This document shows, piece by piece, positions 1 through 8,427 of a DNA stretch of 64,000 nt. The stretch is from an uncultured Prevotellaceae bacterium (GTDB taxonomy: Bacteria; Bacteroidota; Bacteroidia; Bacteroidales; Bacteroidaceae): the NCBI GenBank assembly GCA_902785945.1, contig CADAAR010000011.1:1-64000 (forward strand), written 5' to 3'. The translations under genes were made by a program, and so were the position numbers. Under the pieces are notes generated by a model. The model was not told the origin of the DNA, ran no database searches, and saw only the letters and a program-made list of their open reading frames with translations. Positions within the stretch are counted from its first letter, which is position 1, and each line of letters opens with the position of its first letter.

Positions 1-932
1 GTTCCAGCCTGCAGAGCCTTAGCATCCTCAATCTTCTTAGGAACCCAGATACGACCGTCGTTACGCAGTGACTCAGACATCAGCGTCAGCTTAGACTGCT
101 TGTCGCCGTGAACGGGGATACAGGTGGGGTGAATCTGAACGTATGATGGATTTGCAAAGTAAGCACCCTTGCGATAGCACTGAACGGCTGCTGTACAGTT
201 ACAACCCATAGCGTTTGTAGAGAGGAAGTAAGTGTTACCATAACCACCAGTAGCGATCACGACAGCGTTGGCGCTGAAACGCTCCAGCTTACCGGTTACA
301 AGATTCTTGGCAATGATACCACGAGCGCGGCCATCAACGATCACCACATCTTCCATCTCATAACGGGTGTAGAGCTTTACCTTGCCGGCGTTTACCTGAC
401 AGCTCAAAGAGCTATAGGCACCCAGCAGAAGCTGCTGACCCGTCTGACCCTTAGCATAGAATGTACGGCTTACCTGAGCACCACCGAACGAACGGTTGGC
501 CAGCATACCACCATACTCACGAGCAAAGGGAACACCCTGAGCCACACACTGGTCGATAATATTGTTAGAAACCTCAGCCAGACGATAAACGTTGGCCTCG
601 CGAGCACGATAGTCACCACCCTTTACGGTATCGTAGAACAGACGATAGACAGAGTCACCATCGTTCTGATAGCACTTAGCGGCGTTGATACCACCCTGAG
701 CAGCGATAGAGTGAGCGCGACGGGGAGAATCCTGAATACACAGGTTGATCACATTGAAGCCCATCTCACCGAGTGAAGCAGCTGCAGATGCACCAGCCAG
801 ACCAGTACCAACCACGATCACATCCAGCTTCAATTTGTTCTTGGGATTAACCAGACGCTGATGAGCCTTATATTCCTTCCATTTCTCAGGCACTGGACCT
901 GCGGGAATCTTAGAATCAATTACTTTTGCCAT
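1..932 (-). CDS. sdhA: Succinate dehydrogenase/fumarate reductase flavoprotein subunit (3' end outside window)
   Basis: Catalytic flavoprotein that interconverts succinate and fumarate and feeds electrons to or from the quinone pool; in anaerobic Bacteroidales it serves fumarate respiration. About 310 N-terminal codons are present and the frame runs off the left edge, so this is an edge truncation. Visible features are a Rossmann FAD motif ([13 protein letters not shown], near residues 40-52) and [11 protein letters not shown] with His74 at the position that carries covalent FAD in this family. The ATG at 932 follows sdhC by 27 bp on the same strand, the usual Bacteroidetes C-A-B order; sdhB should lie beyond the edge. 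Confidence 0.95.
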   Translation of the reverse strand, partial: MAKVIDSKIPAGPVPEKWKEYKAHQRLVNPKNKLKLDVIVVGTGLAGASAAASLGEMGFNVINLCIQDSPRRAHSIAAQGGINAAKCYQNDGDSVYRLFYDTVKGGDYRAREANVYRLAEVSNNIIDQCVAQGVPFAREYGGMLANRSFGGAQVSRTFYAKGQTGQQLLLGAYSSLSCQVNAGKVKLYTRYEMEDVVIVDGRARGIIAKNLVTGKLERFSANAVVIATGGYGNTYFLSTNAMGCNCTAAVQCYRKGAYFANPSYVQIHPTCIPVHGDKQSKLTLMSESLRNDGRIWVPKKIEDAKALQAG

Positions 933-959
933 AATTCTTTCAAATTTTAATGTTGATAA

Positions 960-1646
960 TTAGCAGCAGAGGCTTGGAGCGCAACCGAATGCAAACGCCA
1001 GAACTACTACGAGGAAGCAGAGCATCAGCAGAGTCACATAGATAAGACCAATGATCTTCCAACGGCAGAACCAAGTCTTACCATTCCATCCGAGGGTCTG
1101 CAGAGCTGACCAGAAACCATGAGAGAGATGGAACCAAATGGCAACGAGCCAAATGACGTAAAGCACTACAAATACAGGATTCGAGAAAGTCTCTTTAATC
1201 CATCCGAATCCGTCAGTAGGACTCAGAGTCGCCTCCATACCTACGATTTCTGCAAACATCATGTTGTACCAGAAATTGTACAGGTGAAGCAACAGGCCCA
1301 GGCAGATAATGATACCCAGTACGAGCATGTTCTTCGAAGCCCACTCCACCTTGCCGGCATTAACCGTTGTCGCAACCTCATAGCGATTGTCGCCACGGGC
1401 TGTACGGTTCTGCGCTGTCAGGATGAAAGCGTAGACAATGTGAATCACTGCCAGAGCAGCCAAACCAAGTGTTGCCACAACGGCATACCAGTTGGCGCCC
1501 AGGAATTCGCAAATCATGTTGTAACCCTCTTCCGAGAAAAGCGCCACTACGTTCATGCAACCATGAAAGGTCAGGAACAGAATGAGCGCAATGCCCGTTA
1601 CAGACATTACAACTTTTCTACCAATTGATGAATTGATTAACCACAT
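960..1646 (-). CDS. sdhC: Succinate dehydrogenase cytochrome b558 subunit
   Basis: Membrane anchor (228 aa) that binds heme and quinone for the SdhA/SdhB catalytic dimer. The sequence has about five hydrophobic helices (around residues 12-35, 52-75, 105-127, 158-180 and 200-222) with histidines in or near them (for example HG near 28 and HLSHG near 175) that are candidates for heme ligation. It is the first gene of the sdh operon, directly upstream of sdhA. A box reading TAACTTTG on the minus strand lies 75 bp upstream of the ATG. Confidence 0.93.
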   Translation of the reverse strand: MWLINSSIGRKVVMSVTGIALILFLTFHGCMNVVALFSEEGYNMICEFLGANWYAVVATLGLAALAVIHIVYAFILTAQNRTARGDNRYEVATTVNAGKVEWASKNMLVLGIIICLGLLLHLYNFWYNMMFAEIVGMEATLSPTDGFGWIKETFSNPVFVVLYVIWLVAIWFHLSHGFWSALQTLGWNGKTWFCRWKIIGLIYVTLLMLCFLVVVLAFAFGCAPSLCC

Positions 1647-1720
1647 AAGTTGTTGATTTTAAATGAATTATTGAAATATTATATACTTACTTTTAGGTAC
1701 ATGCGTGCGCATTGAGGGTA

Positions 1721-1728
1721 CAAAGTTA
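1721..1728 (-). promoter_or_regulatory. Putative promoter -7 box of the sdh operon
   Basis: The minus strand reads TAACTTTG, a match to the Bacteroidetes -7 consensus TAnnTTTG. It is in the 179-bp divergent spacer between sdhC and mnmG and points at sdhC. Confidence 0.55.
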
Positions 1729-1794
1729 ACACAAATTTATGAGAAACGCAAACGTTTTCGTGAAAAAATTCGCTTATTATACAAAATAAATTAT

Positions 1795-1802
1795 TATCTT
1801 TG
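1795..1802 (+). promoter_or_regulatory. Putative promoter -7 box of mnmG
   Basis: TATCTTTG matches TAnnTTTG and ends 23 bp before the chosen mnmG ATG. It is divergent from the sdh promoter in the same spacer. Confidence 0.6.
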
Positions 1803-1825
1803 CGCTCAGAAATTGATTGAAGGAT

Positions 1826-3742
1826 ATGCAATTTAACTATGATGTGCTCGTTATCGGAGGTGGTCACGCAGGTTGCGAGGCCGCTTGTGCCAGCGCCAAT
1901 ATGGGTGCCAAGACCTGTCTGATAACAATGGATATGAATAAGATTGCGCAGATGTCGTGCAATCCGGCTATCGGAGGTATCGCCAAAGGTCAGATAGTGC
2001 GTGAGATTGATGCGCTTGGAGGTCAGATGGGATTGGTGACAGATGCCACGTCTATACAATTCCGTATGCTCAACGTAGGTAAGGGGCCTGCTGTCTGGAG
2101 TCCGAGGGCTCAATGCGACAGAGGAAAATTCATTTGGGAGTGGCGCAAGCATCTCGATGAAACGGAGAATTTGGATATCTGGCAGGATCAGGCTGATGAG
2201 CTATTAGTAGAGCCTGTTTCTAACGAGGCCAAGGTTCGGGCAATCGGCGTAAGGACGATTTGGGGTGCAGAGATTTATGCGAACTGCGTGGTTGTGACGG
2301 CAGGCACCTTTCTGAATGGCCTGATGCATATCGGACGAAAGATGGTTGCTGGGGGTCGTATTGCAGAACCAGCAGTACCACATTTCACGGAAAGCATTAC
2401 TCAGCATGGGGTCGTATCTGCTCGTATGAAGACAGGAACGCCCGTACGTATCGATAAGCGTTCTGTACATTTCGAGGATCTGGAGATACAACCAGGCGAG
2501 AACCGACCCTATCAGTTCAGCTATATGGACAAATGCGGTGCTTTGAAACAATTGCCTTGCTGGACGGTAAACACCAACGAAGAAGTACACAAGATGCTTC
2601 GCAGCGGCTTGGCAGACTCACCACTCTACAACGGACAGATTCAATCGATAGGTCCTCGCTATTGTCCTTCGATAGAAACGAAGCTCGTTACCTTCCCCGA
2701 AAGAGACAAGCATCCTTTGTTCTTAGAACCAGAAGGTGAAGATACAAATGAGATGTACCTTAACGGTTTCTCTTCTTCATTACCGATGGATGTACAGATT
2801 GAGGCACTGAAAAAAATGCCTGCTTTCAGAGACATCAAAGTGTATCGGCCAGGTTATGCCATAGAGTACGATTTCTTCGATCCCACACAATTGAGCCATT
2901 CGTTGGAATCGAAGATTATTGAAAATCTGTTTATGGCTGGTCAGGTGAATGGCACAACGGGCTATGAAGAAGCAGGTGGACAAGGTACGATTGCTGGAAT
3001 CAATGCGGCACTGAAGGCTGGTGCAGCAGGTTGCTGCAGCACTGCAACAAACACAACGAGTTTTGTGCTGCATCGCGACGAGGCCTATATCGGCGTTTTA
3101 ATCGACGACTTAGTAACGAAAGGAGTGGACGAACCTTATCGAATGTTTACCTCACGAGCCGAGTATCGTATCTTGTTAAGACAGGATGATGCCGATGCCC
3201 GTCTGACAGAAAAAGCCTACGAATTAGGATTAGCCAAAAGAGAGCGTTACGACTGGTGGATGGAGAAGAAACAAGCCATCGAAGAAATCGAGACTTTCTG
3301 TCAGGAGTTCGCGATAAAACCGAAGTTGATAAATTCTGCACTAGAAGCCCTCGGCACAACTCCGTTGCAGTTTGGTTGTAAATTAGTAGATCTAGTCAAC
3401 CGTCCGCAACTCAATCTTGGTAACTTATCCGAGATCGTTCCTGCATTAAAAGAAATATTAAATCGTCCGAATAATCGAAAAGAAGAGATTGCAGAAGCCG
3501 CAGAGATTCGGATGAAATATAAAGGATACATCGAGCGCGAAAGAATCGTAGCCGAAAAAATGCACCGTTTGGAGAATATCAAAATCAAGGGGCATTTCAA
3601 CTACGAAGAATTGCAAGGCCTCTCTACCGAGTGCCGTCAGAAACTGATGAAGATTCAACCCGAGACATTAGCACAAGCAAGTCGAATTCCGGGTGTCTCT
3701 CCAAGCGACATCAACGTGATGCTGGTGCTGATGGGGAGGTGA
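1826..3742 (+). CDS. mnmG: tRNA uridine-5-carboxymethylaminomethyl modification enzyme MnmG (GidA)
   Basis: FAD enzyme that with MnmE installs the 5-carboxymethylaminomethyl group on the wobble uridine of certain tRNAs. The FAD motif VIGGGHAGCEAA is at residues 9-20, followed by the family block SCNPAIGGIAKGQIVREID, and the C-terminal helical domain is present. The open frame extends to a TTG at 1817, but the ATG at 1826 starts exactly at the conserved N-terminus (MQFNYDVLVIGGG) and gives 638 aa, normal for the family. The gene is followed by a parS-type site and apt. MnmG is often origin-proximal in bacteria. Confidence 0.96.
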   Translation: MQFNYDVLVIGGGHAGCEAACASANMGAKTCLITMDMNKIAQMSCNPAIGGIAKGQIVREIDALGGQMGLVTDATSIQFRMLNVGKGPAVWSPRAQCDRGKFIWEWRKHLDETENLDIWQDQADELLVEPVSNEAKVRAIGVRTIWGAEIYANCVVVTAGTFLNGLMHIGRKMVAGGRIAEPAVPHFTESITQHGVVSARMKTGTPVRIDKRSVHFEDLEIQPGENRPYQFSYMDKCGALKQLPCWTVNTNEEVHKMLRSGLADSPLYNGQIQSIGPRYCPSIETKLVTFPERDKHPLFLEPEGEDTNEMYLNGFSSSLPMDVQIEALKKMPAFRDIKVYRPGYAIEYDFFDPTQLSHSLESKIIENLFMAGQVNGTTGYEEAGGQGTIAGINAALKAGAAGCCSTATNTTSFVLHRDEAYIGVLIDDLVTKGVDEPYRMFTSRAEYRILLRQDDADARLTEKAYELGLAKRERYDWWMEKKQAIEEIETFCQEFAIKPKLINSALEALGTTPLQFGCKLVDLVNRPQLNLGNLSEIVPALKEILNRPNNRKEEIAEAAEIRMKYKGYIERERIVAEKMHRLENIKIKGHFNYEELQGLSTECRQKLMKIQPETLAQASRIPGVSPSDINVMLVLMGR

Positions 3743-3763
3743 GCGAAACCAGATTTGTACAAA

Positions 3764-3779
3764 TGTTCCACGTGAAACA
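3764..3779. other. parS-type ParB centromere site 1
   Basis: TGTTCCACGTGAAACA is a full match to the widely conserved chromosomal parS consensus TGTTNCACGTGAAACA, a 16-bp near-palindrome bound by ParB. It is in the 71-bp mnmG-apt spacer. An identical 16-mer occurs 581 bp downstream. Site recognition is from memory of the consensus; binding is inferred. Confidence 0.85.
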
Positions 3780-3813
3780 AACAACATCGTTTAACAATTA
3801 TAACTCACTGATT

Positions 3814-4341
3814 ATGAACAACAAAGTACTGATTGACAATCTTCGTTGCATTCCCGACTTCCCCAAGAAGGGTATCAACTTCAGAGACGTGACAACCCTC
3901 TACAAGAATGCCGAGTGCATGAAAATTATGCTCGACGAGTTGGAAGCACTTTACAAAGACAAAGGCATTACCAAAATCGTTGGTATAGAAAGTCGTGGTT
4001 TTGTGATGGCTTCGGCACTTGCCGGAAGACTTGGCTGCGGTGTAGTGCTTGCGCGAAAGCCTGGTAAACTTCCCGCAACAGTCATCAAAGAATCATTCTC
4101 AAAGGAATATGGTGTCGATACCATCGAGATGCATATCGACTCCATCGAAGAAAATGACATTGTGCTGATTCATGACGACCTCTTAGCAACTGGCGGAACT
4201 GCAATGGCGGCATACAAACTCGTTCAACATTTCAACCCAAAGAAGGTCTACGTAAACTTCATCATTGAAATAACAGACGAAGGACTTCATGGTCGCGACG
4301 AATTTAAAGGCATCGACTTGACTACACTTATAACAATTTAA
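3814..4341 (+). CDS. apt: Adenine phosphoribosyltransferase
   Basis: Purine salvage enzyme that makes AMP from adenine and PRPP in the cytosol. The chosen ATG at 3814 gives 175 aa starting MNNKVLIDNLRCIPDFPKKG, the usual type I N-terminus (IPDFPKKGI.FRD). The PRPP-binding loop VLIHDDLLATGGTA is at about residues 112-125. The open frame continues upstream to 3631 inside mnmG, but that extension has no family similarity and crosses the parS site. The gene has a parS-type site on each side. Confidence 0.94.
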   Translation: MNNKVLIDNLRCIPDFPKKGINFRDVTTLYKNAECMKIMLDELEALYKDKGITKIVGIESRGFVMASALAGRLGCGVVLARKPGKLPATVIKESFSKEYGVDTIEMHIDSIEENDIVLIHDDLLATGGTAMAAYKLVQHFNPKKVYVNFIIEITDEGLHGRDEFKGIDLTTLITI

Positions 4342-4344
4342 GTA

Positions 4345-4360
4345 TGTTCCACGTGAAACA
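4345..4360. other. parS-type ParB centromere site 2
   Basis: This is a second exact TGTTCCACGTGAAACA, beginning 4 bp after the apt stop codon. The two sites are in the same orientation and bracket apt. Clustered parS sites are typical of the origin-proximal part of a chromosome. Confidence 0.85.
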
Positions 4361-4422
4361 CAAAATCGCGAAACAGTAGTAAACAAAGGGGATCTGCGTG
4401 TTTGACAAACATCATTCCAAAA

Positions 4423-6255
4423 ATGACAAAGGAAGAGAACGAGAAGCGGTTGGAGTACTTGAAAGGCATCGTTAGACGACTTCCTGAGAAGCCAGGAAGC
4501 TATCAGTACTACGACGAAAACCATACTATTATCTATGTGGGTAAGGCGAAGAATCTCAAAGCGAGAGTCTCGTCTTACTTCCACACAGAGGTGGATCGAT
4601 TTAAAACAAAGGTGCTCGTCAGCAAAATCCATGATATCAGTTATACGGTCGTGAATACTGAAGAGGATGCGCTGCTTCTGGAAAACTCGCTGATTAAGAA
4701 ATACAATCCCCGTTACAATGTGCTGCTGAAAGATGGCAAAACATACCCTTCCATCTGCGTCACCAACGAATTCTTCCCACGTATTTTCAAAACGCGTACC
4801 ATCAACAAGAAATGGGGCACTTATTTTGGGCCCTACTCTCATGTTGGAGCGATGTACGCCATATTAGATTTGATTAAGGAACTCTATCATCCACGCACCT
4901 GTCGCCAACCGATAACAAAGGAAGGCATCGAGGCTGGCAAATACAAAGTCTGCCTGGATTATCATATTAAGAAATGTATGGGTCCGTGCGTAGGAAAACA
5001 GAGCTATGAGGACTATCAAAAGAACATCAAACAGGCTCGCGAAATCCTAAAAGGCAACTCGCGTCAAGTGATCAGAGACTTGAAAGACGAGATGCTCAAA
5101 CTGTCAGAAGAACTGCGTTTTGAGGAGGCCGAAGAGGTAAAGCGTAAGTATATCACATTGGATGGTTTTGTCAGCAAGAGCGAGGTGGTGAGTCATACGA
5201 TTAACAACGTTGATGTGTTCTCAATAACATCGGACGATAAGATGGCTTTCATCAACTATATCCACGTTTCTAACGGCAGTATCAACCAAAGTTTTACCAT
5301 CGAATACAAGAAGAAACTGAACGAGACTGACGAGGAATTATTGCAACTTGGCATCATCGAACTGAGACAGCGTTTTAAGAGCGATGCAAAGGAGATTATT
5401 GTGCCTGAAGAGATGGATATCGAGCTCGAAAATGTGACCTTTACCGTTCCTCAAAGAGGTGATAAAAAGACCCTGCTCGACCTGTCGATAATGAACGGCA
5501 AACAATACAAATTCGACCGTCTCAAGCAGGCCGAAAAACTCAACCCAGAACAGAAGCAGACACGCTTGATGAAGGAGCTGCAGGAGAAGCTTCATCTGCC
5601 TAAACTGCCCTATCATATCGAGTGTTTCGACAATTCAAATATCTCGGGTACAGATGCTGTCGCCTCATGTGTTGTTTTCAAGGCGATGAAACCCAGCAAA
5701 AAAGACTATAAACGCTTTAATATCAAGACGGTAGAGGGTCCTGATGACTATGCTTCAATGAAGGAAGTGGTAGGTCGAAGATACAGAAGAATGCTCGATG
5801 AAGAGCAACCCCTACCCGACCTCATCATTGCCGATGGTGGAAAGGGGCAAATGGAGGTGATTCGTGAGGTGATTCAAGACGAATTAGAGCTCGATATTCC
5901 CATTGCAGGCTTGGCAAAAGACGACCGTCATCGCACCAACGAACTACTTTATGGGTTCCCTCCCATTCACGTCGCCCTGAAGACAGATTCAGAACTCTTC
6001 CATGTGCTCACGAAGATTCAGGACGAGGTGCATCGCTTCGCTATCGAATTCCATCGAAACAAGCGTTCTAAGCGCGCTTTACACTCCGAGCTGGATGACA
6101 TCAAGGGCATCGGCCCCAAAACGCGTGACGAGCTTCTAAATGGCCTTAAAACGGTCAAACAAATCAAAGCCGCATCGCTGGAAGATCTGGAAGCTATCAT
6201 TGGACCCTCAAAAGCAAAGATTATCTACGACCATTTCCACCTTTCTGAGCAATAA
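4423..6255 (+). CDS. uvrC: UvrABC excinuclease subunit C
   Basis: Nucleotide excision repair endonuclease that makes both incisions around a lesion with UvrB. Domains in order: GIY-YIG nuclease (GSYQYYDENHTIIYVGK near residues 25-41), a UVR motif near 200-235 (EEAEEVKRKY), the RNase H-like nuclease domain around 375-530 (HIECFDNSN and the IIADGGKGQ block), and a C-terminal helix-hairpin-helix (DDIKGIGPKTRDELL). The ATG at 4423 gives 610 aa; the frame also opens from a TTG at 4402, which I consider less likely. The gene follows apt and the second parS site. Confidence 0.95.
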   Translation: MTKEENEKRLEYLKGIVRRLPEKPGSYQYYDENHTIIYVGKAKNLKARVSSYFHTEVDRFKTKVLVSKIHDISYTVVNTEEDALLLENSLIKKYNPRYNVLLKDGKTYPSICVTNEFFPRIFKTRTINKKWGTYFGPYSHVGAMYAILDLIKELYHPRTCRQPITKEGIEAGKYKVCLDYHIKKCMGPCVGKQSYEDYQKNIKQAREILKGNSRQVIRDLKDEMLKLSEELRFEEAEEVKRKYITLDGFVSKSEVVSHTINNVDVFSITSDDKMAFINYIHVSNGSINQSFTIEYKKKLNETDEELLQLGIIELRQRFKSDAKEIIVPEEMDIELENVTFTVPQRGDKKTLLDLSIMNGKQYKFDRLKQAEKLNPEQKQTRLMKELQEKLHLPKLPYHIECFDNSNISGTDAVASCVVFKAMKPSKKDYKRFNIKTVEGPDDYASMKEVVGRRYRRMLDEEQPLPDLIIADGGKGQMEVIREVIQDELELDIPIAGLAKDDRHRTNELLYGFPPIHVALKTDSELFHVLTKIQDEVHRFAIEFHRNKRSKRALHSELDDIKGIGPKTRDELLNGLKTVKQIKAASLEDLEAIIGPSKAKIIYDHFHLSEQ

Positions 6256-6588
6256 AAAGAACGTAGCAAAACCTTAGAGAGAATACTGCAATCTCATTGC
6301 GAGAATAGTTCTCTCCTATTGCAGCAATAGACAATACGAGCCATTTACTACGGCTAAACGACCTGTTTAATACGGGTAAAAGGCATGTTTGCAGGAGTTA
6401 AACGGCACTAATTGGACTTTAAAAACAGATTGTTAATTTATGTAAATTGGCTGTTCTGAAGCAGGAACGTTACAAGAAAAAGGAAAGCGTCGTTAGCCAT
6501 AATGCCCGCAAACACTACTATTAATGGTAACAATTGTTCCCTGCCTGGGAAAAATTTGTTCCTTAGGCAGGGCACAAAAATAGGGGCC
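6256..6588. repeat. Gene-free spacer with recurrent intergenic motifs
   Basis: I see no credible gene here. The spacer holds two motifs that recur in the other long gene-free stretches. At 6280-6317 there is GAGAATACTGCAATCTCATT followed by GCGAGAATAGTTCTC; related copies are at about 25300-25360 and 52042-52079. At 6530-6575 there is a GAACAATTGTTCCCTGCCTG-type block with a trailing AGGCAGGGC; a related block is at 51760-51810 and a weaker one at about 25170-25235. Function is unknown. Confidence 0.55.
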
Positions 6589-6765
6589 ATTCACAGATTC
6601 ACAGTATCACAGTTTTATTTCGAGCCCCCACCCCACCAAACTTGTGCAGGGAGTGTTAATTTATATTTAAATATATATAAATATGTATATAAATATAGAT
6701 AGAAATCTATCTTTACATGGGGCTACCCCCATAGAAAATAAACTGTGAAACTGTGAATTGTGAAT
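6589..6765. mobile_element. MITE-like element with imperfect terminal inverted repeats
   Basis: The left end (6589-6620, starting ATTCACAGATTCACAG) and the right end (6735-6765, ending CTGTGAATTGTGAAT) are inverted copies over about 31 bp, with a few mismatches and one gap. The 177-bp interval is AT-rich and codes for nothing. It contains two smaller hairpins: ATAGAT-AGAA-ATCTAT, and ATGGGG-CTAC-CCCCAT at about 6717-6732. This resembles a non-autonomous miniature element or a transcribed hairpin. I saw no target-site duplication and no transposase in the window. Confidence 0.5.
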
Positions 6766-6829
6766 GATGGCAAAATATCAATATGAGTGAATAGAATAAA
6801 AAAGATTTGGTAGAATAAAAAATAGTTCG

Positions 6830-6837
6830 TATCTTTG
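6830..6837 (+). promoter_or_regulatory. Putative promoter -7 box of dtd (leaderless configuration)
   Basis: TATCTTTG ends only 5 bp before the dtd ATG, so transcription would start at or next to the start codon. Confidence 0.6.
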
Positions 6838-6842
6838 CACAC

Positions 6843-7295
6843 ATGAGAGCAGTGATACAACGAGTTACCCACGCCAGCGTCACCATCGAAGGCAGCGTGA
6901 AAAGCCAGATAGGACCAGGATACCTGATCCTGCTGGGCATCTGCGACGAGGACACAATGGAGGACGTAGACTGGCTGGTAAAGAAGATCGCCAACCTGCG
7001 TGTGTTTGGTGACGAAAACGATGTGATGAACCGCAGCATCTTAGATGTTAACGGCGAGGCCCTTGTGGTCAGTCAGTTCACGCTCTACGCCAGCTACAAG
7101 AAAGGCAATCGTCCGAGCTGGTTCAGAGCCGGCTCTCACGAGCACTCTATCCCACTCTACGAGGCCTTCTGCGCCCAGCTTTCCGAGGCCATAGGCAAGC
7201 AAGTAGGCACAGGTGAATTCGGCGCTGACATGAAAGTTGAATTGCTCAACGATGGTCCTGTAACCATCTGTATGGATACTAAAAACAAAGAATAA
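6843..7295 (+). CDS. dtd: D-aminoacyl-tRNA deacylase
   Basis: Proofreading enzyme that hydrolyses D-aminoacyl esters from mischarged tRNAs. At 150 aa it has the normal length, starts with the canonical MRAVIQRVTHASVTIEG, and carries the SQFTLYA motif (near residue 78) and the C-terminal GPVTICMD motif holding the Gly-Pro dipeptide used for chirality selection. The ATG is 5 bp after a TATCTTTG box. It leads a run of closely packed plus-strand genes that continues to deoC. Confidence 0.95.
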   Translation: MRAVIQRVTHASVTIEGSVKSQIGPGYLILLGICDEDTMEDVDWLVKKIANLRVFGDENDVMNRSILDVNGEALVVSQFTLYASYKKGNRPSWFRAGSHEHSIPLYEAFCAQLSEAIGKQVGTGEFGADMKVELLNDGPVTICMDTKNKE

Positions 7296-7297
7296 CT

Positions 7298-7519
7298 ATG
7301 GACAGAAGACAACTGACGAATTACGTGAACTTTGCAGCCCTGATTTGCTATATTCTGGGCCGCATTATGAGTATCAGCATCCTTGTTTGGATCGGCCTTG
7401 GTATCATGACCCTTTCGAGCATCTGGACCATCATCCACTGGAAGGAGAACGACAAGATATCGAATTACATCTCCGTCGCCTTCTTAGTACTCGTCGGACT
7501 CTCACTCTTCGGACTCTGA
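7298..7519 (+). CDS. Small two-helix membrane protein, tandem copy 1
   Basis: Unrecognised 73-aa protein with two to three hydrophobic stretches (about residues 10-24, 27-44 and 56-73) and a short polar loop between them containing HWKENDKISNY. It starts 2 bp after dtd. The loop motif (H/K)WK-[EK]-x-polar-x(3-5)-N recurs in the next two genes, so the three look like diverged tandem duplicates. No function can be assigned. Confidence 0.6.
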   Translation: MDRRQLTNYVNFAALICYILGRIMSISILVWIGLGIMTLSSIWTIIHWKENDKISNYISVAFLVLVGLSLFGL

Positions 7520-7529
7520 TTCTGCAGCT

Positions 7530-7805
7530 ATGAGCACCAAGGAATTCTTCAAAAATCCATATTACAAGTGGGGATGCATAGGCCTCATATTGTTTGCATT
7601 CAACTTGTTGCCAATTCCTATTAAGAGGTGGATTATCATTGTGTTTCTGATCCTTTCGCCAATAATACCTATCTGGGGATTGACGAAATGGAAAAAGAAC
7701 AGCAAACTGTTGAATTACGAATGGATAGCTACATTGGTTATTATCATCATTATCTGGGCCTTACTTTTGATTTTTATGGGTCCCAAACTTCTTAGTTTAG
7801 AATGA
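7530..7805 (+). CDS. Small membrane protein, tandem copy 2
   Basis: Unrecognised 91-aa protein with hydrophobic segments at about residues 15-28, 33-52 and 66-86. The polar loop KWKKNSKLLNYEW is at the same place as the HWKENDKISNY loop of the preceding protein. Its stop overlaps the next start as ATGA, which suggests translational coupling. Confidence 0.6.
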   Translation: MSTKEFFKNPYYKWGCIGLILFAFNLLPIPIKRWIIIVFLILSPIIPIWGLTKWKKNSKLLNYEWIATLVIIIIIWALLLIFMGPKLLSLE

Positions 7806-8050
7806 AAAAGTATCTCAAGGAAATAGAAATATCAGGCGTTATCCTCATGTTTATCGGATGCATCATGCACCGATTTTTGAGTTTGACTACAGGTATTTGG
7901 GCCTGTAGCATTGGTATATTATTGTGGCTCTTGGTCGTGATTTACAAGGCTTTTCACTGGAAAGAGTATCAGCGTGACAACCGTATGAATATCGTCGTCA
8001 TGCTTTGTTTGATTGCACTATTGTGGTTTTTAATCATTCGAATGAGATGA
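7802..8050 (+). CDS. Small membrane protein, tandem copy 3
   Basis: Unrecognised 82-aa protein with hydrophobic segments at about residues 11-25, 30-48 and 62-80. The loop HWKEYQRDNRMN corresponds to the loop in the two preceding genes. It is coupled on both sides by ATGA overlaps, with copy 2 upstream and the MazG-type gene downstream. The strong coupling supports real translation despite the small size. Confidence 0.6.
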   Translation: MKKYLKEIEISGVILMFIGCIMHRFLSLTTGIWACSIGILLWLLVVIYKAFHWKEYQRDNRMNIVVMLCLIALLWFLIIRMR

Positions 8051-8394
8051 CCATCAAAGAAACACAGGAATTGGTAGACCGCTGGATAAAGGAATACGGC
8101 GTGCGATACTTCTCAGAACTGACGAATATGACGGTTCTGACGGAGGAAGTGGGCGAACTGGCTAGAATCATGGCCCGCAGATACGGCGATCAGTCGTGGA
8201 AGGCAGAGGATCCTCGTGGCGAGGACAACGGCAAAGCGGCTTTAGGCGAAGAGATGGCCGATGTGCTCTGGGTGCTACTCTGTCTGGCTAATCAGACGGG
8301 CGTAGACCTCACTCAGGAGCTCGAAAAAAGCATCGAAAAGAAGACCCAGCGCGACTCTCTCCGCCACATCCACAACAAGAAATTAATGGCATAA
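8047..8394 (+). CDS. MazG-type nucleotide pyrophosphohydrolase
   Basis: All-alpha NTP pyrophosphohydrolase, probably removing non-canonical or excess nucleotides. At 115 aa it is a single-domain MazG-like protein. The metal-binding helices are visible as EEVGELARIMARR (about residues 33-45) and GEEMADVLWVLL (about 76-87), matching the EExxE...ExxD pattern. The ATG at 8047 overlaps the upstream stop (ATGA); the longer frame to 8005 would sit inside the upstream gene. Its substrate is not evident. Confidence 0.85.
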   Translation: MTIKETQELVDRWIKEYGVRYFSELTNMTVLTEEVGELARIMARRYGDQSWKAEDPRGEDNGKAALGEEMADVLWVLLCLANQTGVDLTQELEKSIEKKTQRDSLRHIHNKKLMA

Positions 8395-8427
8395 AAACAT
8401 TATTATTAACGCTAAAATAAAACGATT

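Noticed and set aside
1647..1825. The mnmG upstream spacer as a possible origin, since mnmG neighbours the origin in some bacteria
   Set aside because: I found no TTATNCACA nonamer in it. The cluster at 38419-38667 is a much better candidate.
1817..1825. TTG-initiated longer versions of mnmG, uvrC, rdgB, the Fic, phytase-like and OB-fold proteins
   Set aside because: In each case an ATG a few codons later matches the conserved N-terminus or the position of the promoter box better.
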